DNA of 52,854 nucleotides from Synergistota bacterium. GTDB taxonomy: Bacteria; Synergistota; GBS-1. The notes under the pieces are model-generated. The model did no database searches. It was not told where the DNA came from and saw nothing but the letters and a program-made list of their open reading frames with translations. Below are positions 8,666-17,393 of this stretch, in pieces; within the stretch, counting starts at the first letter, position 1; each line of letters begins with the position of its first letter. The translations under genes and the position numbers were made by a program. The stretch covers positions 1 to 52,854 of the forward strand of contig JAGHDO010000071.1 in the NCBI GenBank assembly GCA_021159885.1. The letters are read 5' to 3'.

Positions 8666-11000
8666 TCGACATCAGAGCGATCTCGAGAACCTCATTCATT
8701 CTCTCCACAAAGCGAAAATCTATCTTTCTTCTTATAGAAGAAGAAATTTCAAGCGTATCTTTTTCGTTCTCTTTGGGAAGAATTACCGTATTTATTCCCG
8801 CCCTATGCGCGGCTAAAACCTTCTCCTTTATTCCTCCAACAGGTAGAACCTTGCCTCTTAAAGTTATCTCACCGGTCATAGCTACATCTCTTCTTACCGG
8901 ACGCTTAGTTAAAACTGAAGTTAAAGCTGTTAGCATGGCAACCCCAGCTGAGGGCCCATCCTTAGGGATAGCTCCCTCGGGAACGTGAATATGTATATCC
9001 AAGTTCTTATAGAAATCCCCCTTTATGCCAAGCTCTCTTGAATGGCTTCTTATATAGCTTACAGCAGCTTGAGCAGACTCCTGCATAACTTCACCGAGAT
9101 TTCCCGTCAGGGTAAGTTTACCTTTCCCCTTCATGGTTACCGCTTCAACGAGAAGAATTTCCCCTCCTACCTCAGTCCACGCCAAGCCAGTAGCAACACC
9201 GATTTCGTCCTTCTCCTCTGCAACCCCATACCTATACTTTGGAGGCCCGAGATAAAGATGAATATTTTGAGCGGTAACCTTAAACTCTTTTTCGTCACCT
9301 TTGCTTTCCACAACCTTACGAGCTATTTTCCTACAAATTGAAGCTATTTCTCTCTCCAAATTTCTGACACCGGACTCTTTGGTATACTCCCTAATGATCT
9401 TTTGAAGAGCTTGTTCAGTAATCTTTACCTTTTTCTTTTTTAAGCCATGGCGCTCAAGCTGTTTGGGAATCAAATGCTTCAAGGCTATCATTATTTTCTC
9501 CTCTTCAGTATAACCCGGTATATGTATTACCTCCATCCTATCAAGGAGAGCCCTCGGAATAGTGTAAGTAACATTAGCCGTCGTAATAAACATCACTTCA
9601 GAGAGGTCAAAGGGAACCTCAAGAAAGTGATCACTAAACGAGTGATTTTGCTCGGGATCCAAGACCTCAAGAAGAGCTGCAGCAGGATCACCTCTGAAAT
9701 CCATACCTATCTTATCGACCTCATCGAGCAAAAAGACAGGGTTCTTAGTTCCCGCTTGTCTTATTTTCTGAATTATCCTGCCAGGAAGAGCACCTACATA
9801 GGTCCTTCTGTGTCCTCTTATTTCGGCCTCGTCTCTCACCCCACCCAAGGATATTCTGACAAACTTCCTATTAAGTGCTCTTGCTATGGACCGCGCTAAA
9901 GAGGTTTTCCCAACACCAGGAGGTCCCACAAAACAGAGTATCTGACCACGCATTTTCTTAGAAAGCTTTCTAACGGCGAGATATTCCAAAATCCTCTCCT
10001 TAACTTTATTCAAACCATGATGATCTTCATCAAGTATTCTTGCAGCCCTCGTGATGTCGAGCTTATCTCTCGTCCTCTTTGACCATGGAAGAGAAACGAG
10101 CCAATCAAGATAGGTTCGAACAACCGTAGCCTCTGCAGCCATAGGAGGCATCTTTTCAAGCCTCTTTAGCTCATGAAGCGCTTTTTCCTCAACTTGTGGA
10201 GGCATTTTTGCCTCTTTTATCTTCTTAGCATACTCCTCAATCTCTTCTGACGCCTCTCCAGTCTTCCCAAGCTCTTTCTGAATGGCTTTTAGCTGCTCCT
10301 TAAGATAATACTCCTTTTGCGTTTGCTCCATTTGCTTCCTTACTTCCTCATGAATTTTCTTTTCAAGCTCAAGTATCTCAACCTCACGGACAAGGAAGGA
10401 AAGAAGCTTTTTAAGTCTTTCTTCCGGCAAAACAGCCTCAAGTATCTGCTGTTTTTCCTGGAGCTTTATATGCATGTTAGCTGCGATTATATCAGCAACT
10501 CTACCAGGCTCACCGAGACTCATAACGGTTATCATTATCTCTGGAGGAACCTTGGGATGAAGTTTAACGTATTTTTCGAACTCACTAATAACATTTCTCA
10601 AGAGCGCCTCAACGTGAGGTGAAGTAGGTACCTCAAGTGAAATCGGGGTTATCCTTACCTCAAAGAACTCATCTACTCTTAGAAAAGTATCTATCCGAAC
10701 CCTTGACTTTCCCTCAACGAGCACCTTAACGGTATTATCCGGAAGCTTAACCATTTGATGTATATGACAAAGCGTTCCAATAGAATAGATGTCCTGCGGT
10801 TTCGGATCCTCAACCTTTGGGTCCTTCTGAGCGGCTATAACTATTAGTCTGTTGCCGAGCATAGCCATTTCGAGCGCTTTTAGCGATTTAGGACGTCCAA
10901 CGAAAAGCGGAGCCACTATATGAGGAAAAACTATAACGTCTCTTACTGCAAGCAAGGGTAATACCTCTTGCATCTTCGTTTGAGGCAGAAGTCCTTCCAT
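8622..11000 (-). CDS. lon: ATP-dependent protease Lon (LonA type)
   Basis: The 792-aa protein has the full LonA architecture: an N-terminal substrate-binding domain ([14 protein letters not shown]), a coiled-coil middle, an AAA+ module with Walker [18 protein letters not shown] and Walker [11 protein letters not shown], and a C-terminal Ser-Lys protease. The catalytic serine lies in [11 protein letters not shown] and the lysine in [14 protein letters not shown]. It degrades damaged and regulatory proteins in the cytoplasm. The ATG is preceded by AGGAGGGATAGG. It follows clpX with a 15-nt gap, so two ATP-dependent protease systems (ClpXP and Lon) and the trigger factor chaperone share one transcription unit. 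Confidence 0.97.
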   Translation of the reverse strand: MEGLLPQTKMQEVLPLLAVRDVIVFPHIVAPLFVGRPKSLKALEMAMLGNRLIVIAAQKDPKVEDPKPQDIYSIGTLCHIHQMVKLPDNTVKVLVEGKSRVRIDTFLRVDEFFEVRITPISLEVPTSPHVEALLRNVISEFEKYVKLHPKVPPEIMITVMSLGEPGRVADIIAANMHIKLQEKQQILEAVLPEERLKKLLSFLVREVEILELEKKIHEEVRKQMEQTQKEYYLKEQLKAIQKELGKTGEASEEIEEYAKKIKEAKMPPQVEEKALHELKRLEKMPPMAAEATVVRTYLDWLVSLPWSKRTRDKLDITRAARILDEDHHGLNKVKERILEYLAVRKLSKKMRGQILCFVGPPGVGKTSLARSIARALNRKFVRISLGGVRDEAEIRGHRRTYVGALPGRIIQKIRQAGTKNPVFLLDEVDKIGMDFRGDPAAALLEVLDPEQNHSFSDHFLEVPFDLSEVMFITTANVTYTIPRALLDRMEVIHIPGYTEEEKIMIALKHLIPKQLERHGLKKKKVKITEQALQKIIREYTKESGVRNLEREIASICRKIARKVVESKGDEKEFKVTAQNIHLYLGPPKYRYGVAEEKDEIGVATGLAWTEVGGEILLVEAVTMKGKGKLTLTGNLGEVMQESAQAAVSYIRSHSRELGIKGDFYKNLDIHIHVPEGAIPKDGPSAGVAMLTALTSVLTKRPVRRDVAMTGEITLRGKVLPVGGIKEKVLAAHRAGINTVILPKENEKDTLEISSSIRRKIDFRFVERMNEVLEIALMSNEKGKKVNSERISA

Positions 11001-11015
11001 CTACACCTATCCCTC

Positions 11016-12305
11016 CTACGCTAACCTTCTATAAGTATCAACCATTTTAGACATACCTCTCTCTGGTGCTCCCTCCAATACGATAGGAGGAGCCTTTCTC
11101 TCAACCGTTTCCCTGGTAATGACACACTTCTTTACCCTCCCAGAAGAAGGTATATCAAACATTATATCAAGAAGAATATCCTCAATTATAGCCCTTAAAC
11201 CGCGAGCTCCGGTTTTTAATTCAAGCGCCTTTTTAGCTATAGCTTTTAAAGCTTCCTCTTCAAACTCTAAATCTACTCCGTCAAGCTCAAACATTCTTTG
11301 ATATTGTTTCACAATGGAGTTTTTGGGCTCTTTCAGAATCCTAACAAGCGCTTTTTCATCCAATGGATGAAGTGTAGCTATAACTGGCAATCTTCCAACA
11401 AACTCCGGTATCAAGCCATACTCCAAGAGATCCTCTGGTAAAATTTTCTCAAGTATCTTGCTGATCTCCATTTCGTCTTCCTTCACTATATCCCTGCCAA
11501 ATCCCAAGCTTCTTTTTCCTATTCTTCTACCAATTATATCCGCAAGCCCATCGAAAGCTCCTCCACAAATAAAGAGTATATTTGTGGTATTCACAGGAAT
11601 AAATTCCTGGTAAGGATGCTTTCTTCCTCCGCGTGGAGGAACATGGGCGATCGTTCCCTCAAGTATCTTAAGCAGTGCCTGTTGTACTCCCTCACCAGAA
11701 ACATCCCTCGTTATAGAGGGACTATCGCTTTTCCGAGCAAGCTTATCTATTTCATCAATATACACGATGCCACGCTCTGCCCTTTTGACATCAAAATCGG
11801 CAGCTTGAAGAAGTCTTAGGAGAATATCCTCAACGTCCTCCCCAACATATCCCGCCTCGGTTAATGTAGTTGCATCAGCTATTGCGAACGGTACGTTAAG
11901 CATCCTTGCAAGCGTCTGTGCAAGAAGGGTTTTGCCGCAACCAGTAGGCCCTATGAGAAGAATATTGCTCTTCTCAATCTCAGCACTATCATCATTGTAA
12001 AAAACACGCTTATAATGATTGTAAACAGCAACCGCGAGGATCTTCTTTGCCCTTTCTTGACCAACGACATAATCATCGAGAAATCTCTTTATATCAGTGG
12101 GTTTCGGTAATGCCGTTCTTATAGTCTGAGGTCTATCATCTTCCATCTCCGCATCGAGAACCTGCTTGCAGAACTCCACACACTCATTACATATACAAAC
12201 ATTAGGCCCAGCAATCATCCTCTTAACCTCATCTTGGCTCCTACCACAGAAAGAACAGTAAAGCTTTTGCCTATTTCTCTCACTATTTCCTCTATAAGTT
12301 ATCAT
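11016..12305 (-). CDS. clpX: ATP-dependent Clp protease ATP-binding subunit ClpX
   Basis: The N-terminal C4 zinc-binding domain is seen as [12 protein letters not shown] plus CNECVEFC. The AAA+ module has Walker [19 protein letters not shown], Walker [13 protein letters not shown] and the pore region [11 protein letters not shown]. The arginine-finger and sensor region is present ([20 protein letters not shown]). At 429 aa it is the standard length. It unfolds tagged proteins and feeds them to ClpP, whose gene lies immediately upstream with a 7-nt gap. The start ATG is preceded by AAGGAAGTG. Confidence 0.97.
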   Translation of the reverse strand: MITYRGNSERNRQKLYCSFCGRSQDEVKRMIAGPNVCICNECVEFCKQVLDAEMEDDRPQTIRTALPKPTDIKRFLDDYVVGQERAKKILAVAVYNHYKRVFYNDDSAEIEKSNILLIGPTGCGKTLLAQTLARMLNVPFAIADATTLTEAGYVGEDVEDILLRLLQAADFDVKRAERGIVYIDEIDKLARKSDSPSITRDVSGEGVQQALLKILEGTIAHVPPRGGRKHPYQEFIPVNTTNILFICGGAFDGLADIIGRRIGKRSLGFGRDIVKEDEMEISKILEKILPEDLLEYGLIPEFVGRLPVIATLHPLDEKALVRILKEPKNSIVKQYQRMFELDGVDLEFEEEALKAIAKKALELKTGARGLRAIIEDILLDIMFDIPSSGRVKKCVITRETVERKAPPIVLEGAPERGMSKMVDTYRRLA

Positions 12306-12312
12306 TGACGTT

Positions 12313-12894
12313 TCACTTCCTTCTACTTATTACTTCATCCACAATGCCGTACCCCTTAGCGTCTTCCGCCGTCATGTAGAAATCTCTGTCCGTGTCCTTT
12401 TCTATCCTCTCTAAGCTTTGACCTGTATGCTTAACAAGAATATCGTTGATTAAACTCCTTAATCTCATTATCTCCTTCGCTTGAATATTTATATCGGTAG
12501 CCTGCCCTTGAGCCCCTCCGAGAGGCTGATGAAGCATAATTCTTGCATGGGGTAAAGCATAACGTTTTCCCTTCGTACCCGCTGCCAAAAGAACTGCCGC
12601 CATACTTGCTGCCTGCCCTATGCATATAGTGCAGACATCGGCTTTTATATATTGCATAGTATCATAAATAGCAAGTCCAGCAGTAACAAGCCCCCCTGGA
12701 CTGTTTATGTATATGTAGATATCCTTTTTAGGATCCTCAGCTTCAAGAAAGAGCAACTGAGCAACAACAATATTAGCAACATTATCATCTATAAGCTCGC
12801 CTATAAATATTATTCTATCCTTAAGCAAACGTGAATAAATATCATACGCCCTTTCTCCTCTATGTGTTTGCTCAACTACTACCGGAATCAGCAT
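12313..12894 (-). CDS. clpP: ATP-dependent Clp protease proteolytic subunit ClpP
   Basis: The catalytic serine lies in [16 protein letters not shown] and the histidine in [11 protein letters not shown]; the aspartate is in the usual C-terminal region ([13 protein letters not shown]). The protein forms the tetradecameric peptidase chamber for ClpX. I start it at the ATG giving [20 protein letters not shown] (193 aa, standard length). That ATG follows GAGGAGAAGGAAA at good spacing, whereas a GTG five codons upstream lies within the Shine-Dalgarno itself. The start overlaps the 3' end of tig by 23 nt, so translation is probably coupled to the chaperone gene. Confidence 0.95.
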   Translation of the reverse strand: MLIPVVVEQTHRGERAYDIYSRLLKDRIIFIGELIDDNVANIVVAQLLFLEAEDPKKDIYIYINSPGGLVTAGLAIYDTMQYIKADVCTICIGQAASMAAVLLAAGTKGKRYALPHARIMLHQPLGGAQGQATDINIQAKEIMRLRSLINDILVKHTGQSLERIEKDTDRDFYMTAEDAKGYGIVDEVISRRK

Positions 12895-14122
12895 TTTCCT
12901 TCTCCTCACCTCTCCCCGAAACGTATTCTACAATCCTATCTATAGCTTTCCTCTTTATTATATCATCTTTAAGGACCTTTGCTCTTTCACCCTTCCCCCA
13001 AACTGCCTTCACCTTCTCATACGGAATTCTATTTTCCTCAGCTATCTTTTTAAGCTCCTCATCAAATTCCTGTTCTGAAAGAGAAATGTCTTCTTTTTTG
13101 GCTAAAGCATCCAACACGAACTCGGTCTTAAGCCGTCTTTCAGCTCGCCTCCTATAATACTCCTCTATCTTATTCCCCTCAAGCCCCATCCTGCTTAAGA
13201 AATCTTCAAGGCTTAACCCATACTCTTTGGCTTTCCTCGCATCGCTCTCTTTTAAATACTCTATCTCCTCAGCAATGGCTTCCTCAGGAATCTCAACCTC
13301 GGATAACTCAAGAAGCTTTTCAATCACCTTTTCCCTAAAGATCCTTTCCGCTCTCTTACTGAGCTCCTCTTCAAGTGCATTCCTTATTGCATTTTTCCAC
13401 TCTTCCAATGAGCTATAGCCAAAAGTCGCAGCAAAGTTATCATCTATAGAAGGAAGCTTCTTCTCCTTTATATCCAGAACCCTAATCCTAAATTTTTCTC
13501 CCTTAAATTCCGCTTCTCTTTCATCTCCTGCTTTTGCTCCTCTAAGCGTCTCCTCGAACTCATCCTTCATAACTACCTGCATCTTTCTCCACTCCTCACT
13601 TCTCTCATCCTTTATCTCTATTAATAGGAGATCCCCCTCTTTAGCGCCCCTGTCTTTAACATCTTCAAAGGTTGCGCTTTTTTCCTGATACTCCTTAAGA
13701 ACCTCATTTACCATATCATCGTTAACCTCTATCTCTTCTTTAACGACATCTATGTCTTTGTAATTTCCAAGTTTCACCTCCGGTTTTAGGACAAGATCAA
13801 CGTTAAAAACGAGTGGTTTACCATCCTCTACCTGAGAAAAAGATATCCGAGGACGCACGATGGGCTCTAATCTTAAATCCCGTAAAGCATCTTCATAAGC
13901 TGGAGGCGCTACCTCCTGAATCGCCTCATCATATAGTGTCTTCTTACCATAAATAGCTTCAAAAACGCTTCTTGGAACTCTTCCCTTCCTAAAACCCGGC
14001 ACCTGAGCATTTTTAACAAGCTTTCTAAAAGCTCTATCGACAGCTTCTGCAAAGACATCAGCCGGGATCTCAATTTTTACCCGCACGCGACACCCCTTTC
14101 TTTCCACAATCTCAGCTTTCAT
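12872..14122 (-). CDS. tig: trigger factor, ribosome-associated chaperone and prolyl isomerase
   Basis: The N-terminal ribosome-binding domain contains the signature [19 protein letters not shown] (the GFRxGxxP motif). A central FKBP-like peptidyl-prolyl isomerase domain (about residues 155-225; [23 protein letters not shown]) and a long, charged, helical C-terminal chaperone domain follow. The 416-aa length is normal. The ATG follows GGGGAGGG. It is the first gene of the protease run. Only about 27 nt separate its start from the 14150-14179 palindrome, so its transcript must begin upstream of that hairpin. Confidence 0.95.
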   Translation of the reverse strand: MKAEIVERKGCRVRVKIEIPADVFAEAVDRAFRKLVKNAQVPGFRKGRVPRSVFEAIYGKKTLYDEAIQEVAPPAYEDALRDLRLEPIVRPRISFSQVEDGKPLVFNVDLVLKPEVKLGNYKDIDVVKEEIEVNDDMVNEVLKEYQEKSATFEDVKDRGAKEGDLLLIEIKDERSEEWRKMQVVMKDEFEETLRGAKAGDEREAEFKGEKFRIRVLDIKEKKLPSIDDNFAATFGYSSLEEWKNAIRNALEEELSKRAERIFREKVIEKLLELSEVEIPEEAIAEEIEYLKESDARKAKEYGLSLEDFLSRMGLEGNKIEEYYRRRAERRLKTEFVLDALAKKEDISLSEQEFDEELKKIAEENRIPYEKVKAVWGKGERAKVLKDDIIKRKAIDRIVEYVSGRGEEKENADSGSS

Positions 14123-14149
14123 TATTTTCCCTCCCCGATCAAATATTAA

Positions 14150-14179
14150 AAGGATGCTTCTTAATTAAGAAGCATCCTT
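14150..14179 (-). terminator. 30-bp perfect palindrome; tRNA-operon terminator or tig leader hairpin
   Basis: The half-site AAGGATGCTTCTTAA is followed directly by its exact reverse complement. In minus-strand RNA it would fold into a 13-bp stem with an AAUU loop, followed by UUAAUAUUU. That makes it a fair intrinsic terminator for the upstream tRNA operon. There is no room for a promoter between it and the tig start, so tig transcription must cross it. It may act as a read-through attenuator or a 5'-leader stabiliser. Which role applies is not decided by sequence. Confidence 0.6.
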
Positions 14180-14199
14180 CCTACACAGAAATCAAAAAC

Positions 14200-14228
14200 A
14201 TTTTACCGATAGCTAAATAATAAAGCAA
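14200..14228 (-). promoter_or_regulatory. candidate tig promoter (TTGCTT, 17 bp, TAAAAT)
   Basis: On the minus strand TTGCTT is followed after 17 bp by TAAAAT, placing a start site near 14193, between tRNA-Leu and the 30-bp palindrome. The -10 is good and the -35 matches three of six consensus positions. If used, the tig mRNA would begin with the palindromic hairpin in its leader. Read-through from the tRNA promoter is the alternative. Confidence 0.4.
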
Positions 14229-14236
14229 AAAATCAC

Positions 14237-14323
14237 TGGTGCGAGAGGTGGGATTTGAACCCACACGGCATTATGCCACCAGATCCTAAGTCTGGCGCGT
14301 CTACCAAGTTCCGCCACTCTCGC
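14237..14323 (-). tRNA. tRNA-Leu (anticodon UAG)
   Basis: The acceptor arms GCGAGAG and CTCTCGC pair perfectly, and the 3' end has an encoded CCA. The anticodon loop is CUUAGGA between CAGA and UCUG, giving UAG for CUA/CUN leucine codons. A long variable arm (GGTGGCATAATGCC) marks it as a type II tRNA, as expected for leucine. The T arm is GTGGG-TTCAAAT-CCCAC. It is the last gene of the six-tRNA array before the palindromic hairpin. Confidence 0.95.
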
Positions 14324-14355
14324 AACCACCAGAACTTAATCTCATTCAAAAAAAA

Positions 14356-14433
14356 TGGTGGGTCGTGCAGGATTCGAACCTGCAACCCCCTGATTAAGAG
14401 TCAGGTGCTCTAACCAGTTAGAGCTAACGACCC
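14356..14433 (-). tRNA. tRNA-Lys (anticodon CUU)
   Basis: The acceptor stem is GGGTCGT/ACGACCC with an encoded CCA. The anticodon loop CUCUUAA between CCTGA and TCAGG gives CUU, reading AAG. The D arm and T arm (GCAGG-TTCGAAT-CCTGC) are standard. The UUU isoacceptor, which reads AAA, is not in this window and must be elsewhere. Confidence 0.95.
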
Positions 14434-14448
14434 ACCTCTCTATCCTCT

Positions 14449-14526
14449 TGGGGTGAACGAGGGGACTCGAACCCCCAACCCCCAGGTCCACAGCCTGGTG
14501 CTCTAACCACTTGAGCTACGTTCACC
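14449..14526 (-). tRNA. tRNA-His (anticodon GUG)
   Basis: The acceptor stem GTGAACG/CGTTCAC is extended by an encoded G at position -1 opposite C73, the identity element of histidine tRNA. An encoded CCA follows. The anticodon loop CUGUGGA between CCAGG and CCTGG gives GUG. The given span includes the G-1 residue. Confidence 0.95.
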
Positions 14527-14545
14527 ATATAAAAAATTTATTAGA

Positions 14546-14622
<77 letters not shown>

Positions 14623-14636
14623 ACCCTCCTACTTTC

Positions 14637-14713
14637 TGGAGCGGGAAACGGGATTCGAACCCGCGACCCTCGGCTTGGAAGGCCGATGCTCTAGCCACCT
14701 GAGCTATTCCCGC
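14637..14713 (-). tRNA. tRNA-Gly (anticodon UCC)
   Basis: The acceptor stem is GCGGGAA/TTCCCGC with an encoded CCA. The anticodon loop CUUCCAA between TCGGC and GCCGA gives UCC, for GGA and GGG codons. The T arm GCGGG-TTCGAAT-CCCGT is normal. Confidence 0.95.
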
Positions 14714-14728
14714 TCTTTTTCAAAGAAC

Positions 14729-14806
14729 TGGTCGGGGCGAAAGGATTCGAACCTTCGGCCCCCTGCTCCCAAAGCAGGTGCGCTAACCAAGCTGCGCCAC
14801 GCCCCG
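14729..14806 (-). tRNA. tRNA-Pro (anticodon UGG)
   Basis: The acceptor stem is CGGGGCG/CGCCCCG with an encoded CCA. The anticodon loop UUUGGGA between CCTGC and GCAGG gives UGG, reading CCN. It is the first gene of the array, with its 5' end about 10 bp downstream of a near-consensus -10 element. Confidence 0.95.
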
Positions 14807-14815
14807 CCGCCCTAT

Positions 14816-14844
14816 ATTCTATCACGCCTTTTTTCTTCAGTCAA
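14816..14844 (-). promoter_or_regulatory. promoter of the six-tRNA operon (TTGACT, 17 bp, TAGAAT)
   Basis: On the minus strand TTGACT (14839-14844) and TAGAAT (14816-14821) are separated by exactly 17 bp, a near-consensus housekeeping-sigma promoter. The predicted start lies only a few bases before the mature 5' end of tRNA-Pro. It sits between the stop of the chemoreceptor gene and the tRNA array. Confidence 0.85.
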
Positions 14845-14855
14845 GAGAGATAGAA

Positions 14856-15692
14856 TTAAATCTCCAGGTCTTTCAGCTTCTTTTGAGCTCTCACAATAGC
14901 AGAAATGGTCTGCATGAGAACATCGAACTTTTCAACGCTTTCATTCATTAATTTCACCGCATCTCCAAGCTCTGAGGATCTTCCCCTTATCTGAGTCTGA
15001 GCCTCGCTCAAAACGCTGGAGATTCTCCTCAGAAATTCCTGATTATATTCCATAAAATTCATTATCTGCTTTAGAGAGTTTTCAAAAGCCTCAAACACCT
15101 TTTCTATTATCCTAAGGCTATTTAAGGCCGAGGTCACCGAAACAGAGATATGTTTTATCCTCTCATTTATCTCAGAGGAAACGTGATTAGCTTCACCAGC
15201 AAGCTTTTGAACCTCAGACGCAACCACCGCAAAACCTTTGCCACGCTCCCCAGCTCGAGCTGCTTCTATAGAAGCATTCAATGCGAGTAAATTCGTCTGC
15301 TTCGCTATCTTGGATATAGACCTTATAAGGTCGGCTATCTCCGAAAACTTCTCAAGCGCGGAGGAAGCCTCACCAAGAGCTCTTCTTATATCCTCGTTTA
15401 CCTTTGCAAGATCGGTTCCCGATTCCTCAAGCTCCTTAACAAGCCTGCTCCTTATCTCTTCCATCTCTCCCGCGGTCTCATCTATCTCCTGAAAGCTCTT
15501 ATCAAAACGCTCAACCAATCCCTTAAACTCATCAGACATCTCTATAAAATCGCGAGAAAGATCGCCCATCTCCTTCTGAATACTCCCTATTCTCCTTAAC
15601 AAGACTTCATCGAGTTGTTCCATAAAAGATGTCATTACATTTTCCGCAAAGAAGGCAGAGGACATCTTCTTAAGTACTTTCCTATTCATCAT
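14856..15692 (-). CDS. soluble methyl-accepting chemotaxis protein
   Basis: This 278-aa receptor has no transmembrane segment and no recognisable sensor domain of its own. A helical N-terminal region leads to the conserved MCP signalling tip, containing KQTNLLALNASIEAARAGER and GKGFAVVASEVQKLA (about residues 128-165). The tip is flanked by coiled-coil heptads. The tip is the part that contacts CheA and CheW. It is probably a cytoplasmic chemoreceptor whose input comes from a partner. The gene lies 3 nt downstream of the ODP-type di-iron protein gene, exactly the pairing known for the Treponema denticola ODP sensor and its cytoplasmic MCP. It starts at MMNRK after GGAAGGTG; either ATG is possible. 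Confidence 0.88.
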   Translation of the reverse strand: MMNRKVLKKMSSAFFAENVMTSFMEQLDEVLLRRIGSIQKEMGDLSRDFIEMSDEFKGLVERFDKSFQEIDETAGEMEEIRSRLVKELEESGTDLAKVNEDIRRALGEASSALEKFSEIADLIRSISKIAKQTNLLALNASIEAARAGERGKGFAVVASEVQKLAGEANHVSSEINERIKHISVSVTSALNSLRIIEKVFEAFENSLKQIMNFMEYNQEFLRRISSVLSEAQTQIRGRSSELGDAVKLMNESVEKFDVLMQTISAIVRAQKKLKDLEI

Positions 15693-15695
15693 CTA

Positions 15696-16463
15696 TCACC
15701 TTCCGTATATTTCATCGATGAGCTCCACACCACAGGTCAAGTTAGAAAACCACCTCAAGAATTCCTTCACAGATTCCCCTTTCATAACCGCTCCGTGCTG
15801 AGGAGCTATCATATCTATCTTTCTCTGAGAAACTATATCCACCCATTTCTTACAAGCTTTTCCAGAAACCATATATCTTCTGTGAAATCCCTCCATCAGC
15901 TTAAGATGCTTTTGAAAATCCTCAACGATCGGATAACGCCCTCCTTTTGGAAATATGGCAGCACCTATGTCCCCTGAAAAGAGGATTTTAGAAGTAGGAT
16001 CATAAAGACTAAAGTTGGCAAGAGAGTGTAGAAAGTGAGCTGGCAAGCACTCAAGCTCACGACCACTTCCAAACTTTATCTTCATCCCACGATCCGGTAT
16101 CCCCTTAACCCTCTTTTGATCATATATCCCAAAGTGAGGGAGAAACCTCAACCACAGCTCTGAGATATAAATGTTCGCTCTCTCTGCTATGGATAACCAT
16201 AGCATCACTCCAGAGGAAACATCTGGATCTTGATGAGAGAAAAATATATGCTTAATTTGATCAAGGCTAACGTGCTCTGCCACATTAGCCAAAACTCTTG
16301 GAAAAACGTGGGCCCCACCTGGATCAAGAAGAACAGCTTCATTCCTGTCCAATATAAGATATTGGTTTGTCTGAACTATTCCCTCCTCCTCTTCCTCCTC
16401 CCATCCCAGAAGTATGAACTTATGCTCTTCATCCTCATAAAGCGTTATGCTTGTTGTGCTCAA
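15696..16463 (-). CDS. ODP-type di-iron metallo-beta-lactamase-fold protein (oxygen/iron sensor)
   Basis: The 255-aa protein has the beta-lactamase fold of flavodiiron proteins but no flavodoxin domain. Ligand positions match the flavodiiron series: H77, D79 and D81 in SHQDPD, H146 in AHFLHSLANF, D165 in LFSGDIGAA and H223 in APQHGAVM. The usual Glu of the first motif is Asp here, and the following His is Val. Family knowledge: in Treponema denticola such an ODP binds iron and oxygen and signals through a neighbouring soluble MCP. The same two-gene arrangement is present here. The start is TTG behind AAGGAGGG; no in-frame ATG fits. A role as an oxygen reductase enzyme is the alternative. Confidence 0.85.
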   Translation of the reverse strand: MSTTSITLYEDEEHKFILLGWEEEEEEGIVQTNQYLILDRNEAVLLDPGGAHVFPRVLANVAEHVSLDQIKHIFFSHQDPDVSSGVMLWLSIAERANIYISELWLRFLPHFGIYDQKRVKGIPDRGMKIKFGSGRELECLPAHFLHSLANFSLYDPTSKILFSGDIGAAIFPKGGRYPIVEDFQKHLKLMEGFHRRYMVSGKACKKWVDIVSQRKIDMIAPQHGAVMKGESVKEFLRWFSNLTCGVELIDEIYGR

Positions 16464-16501
16464 AGCGCTTCCCTCCTTTCCTATACGCTCTATCTTAATT
16501 T

Positions 16502-16515
16502 ATAACATATGTTAT
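16502..16515. promoter_or_regulatory. 14-bp perfect palindrome in the ODP/cheR divergent promoter region
   Basis: ATAACATATGTTAT reads identically on both strands. It lies between the divergently transcribed ODP-MCP and cheR genes and ends at the candidate -35 of cheR. It is a plausible dimeric operator that could control both directions. The bound regulator is unknown. Confidence 0.4.
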
Positions 16516-16543
16516 GGACTTCCGTAAGAGCACCTGTTATAAT
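16515..16543 (+). promoter_or_regulatory. candidate cheR promoter (TGGACT, 17 bp, TATAAT)
   Basis: TGGACT (16515-16520) and a perfect TATAAT (16538-16543) are 17 bp apart, about 47 bp ahead of the cheR start codon. The -35 matches four of six consensus positions. The palindrome at 16502-16515 touches the -35, which would suit repression or activation. Confidence 0.6.
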
Positions 16544-16589
16544 TTAGGAAAAAACAAAATATAAGTTCAAAGCGGGAGGAAATGAAAAG

Positions 16590-17393
16590 ATGATAAACAG
16601 AGATGACTATACTTCTTTTCCAAAGGAATACGAAAACTTTAAAAAGAAGTTTTTTGAGCTTTCTGGAATTAACTTAAACTCTTACAAGCATCAAATACAC
16701 AGAAGGGTCCATATGTTAATGAAGAAATGGAATATAGATGACTATGATGAGCTTTTTAAGCTCATAAGCACCGACAAGGGGAGATACATGGACTTCTTAA
16801 ACTACCTTACGATAAATGTTTCCGAATTCTTTAGAAATCCAGAACGCTTCGACATCCTTGAGAAAGAAATTATTCCCATGATTATGCGCCCTGACAAGTC
16901 AATCAAAGCATGGAGTGCAGGGTGCGCTACTGGTGAGGAGCCATACTCACTTGCTATAGTATTTGAAGACCTAAGAATAAAGAAAACGCCCCGTATTTTA
17001 GCAACAGATATAGATCGCGATGCTATAGAAAAAGCCAAAAGAGGAATATATGAAGCAAAACAGCTTTACAATGTAAGGCCAGACAGACTTAAAAAATATT
17101 TCCTTAAAAAGAGCGACAACCTATATGAAGTCTCCCAAGTTATAAAAGACAGGATTAACTTTAAACGCCACGATCTCGTTTTAGATCCCTTCGACAAGGA
17201 CTTTGACCTTATCCTTTGTAGAAATGTAGTGATATACCTCGAAAGAGAAGTTAAGGAAAAACTATACCGAAAATTTAAGGACGCCCTTCGTATTGGAGGA
17301 GTCCTTATGGTGGGCAACACCGAACAGATCTTTGGATACAAGGAGATGGGCTTCCGCTCGATAAAGCCCTTTTTCTATCAACGAGTCAAATAG
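16590..17393 (+). CDS. cheR: chemotaxis protein methyltransferase CheR
   Basis: The 267-aa protein has the CheR N-terminal helical domain (residues 1-80) ending in TINVSEFFRNPERFD. The SAM-binding fold follows, with AWSAGCATGEEPYSLAIV as motif I, and then LATDIDRDAIEKAKRG and LILCRNVVIYLE. It transfers methyl groups from SAM to receptor glutamates for adaptation. GGGAGG lies 10 nt before the ATG; an earlier ATG closes after three codons. It is one of only three plus-strand genes here. Its 3' end overlaps the convergent gamma-carbonic-anhydrase-like gene by 16 nt, and no terminator is visible. Confidence 0.95.
   Translation: MINRDDYTSFPKEYENFKKKFFELSGINLNSYKHQIHRRVHMLMKKWNIDDYDELFKLISTDKGRYMDFLNYLTINVSEFFRNPERFDILEKEIIPMIMRPDKSIKAWSAGCATGEEPYSLAIVFEDLRIKKTPRILATDIDRDAIEKAKRGIYEAKQLYNVRPDRLKKYFLKKSDNLYEVSQVIKDRINFKRHDLVLDPFDKDFDLILCRNVVIYLEREVKEKLYRKFKDALRIGGVLMVGNTEQIFGYKEMGFRSIKPFFYQRVK

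Noticed and set aside
8622-14122. HrcA/CIRCE-type heat-shock operator before the tig-clp-lon genes
   Set aside because: The upstream region has a palindrome, but not the TTAGCACTC-N9-GAGTGCTAA element.
15696-16463. Generic metallo-hydrolase (glyoxalase II or lactonase)
   Set aside because: The ligand series H-x-D-x-D, H, D, H follows flavodiiron proteins rather than HxHxDH hydrolases, and the neighbour is an MCP.
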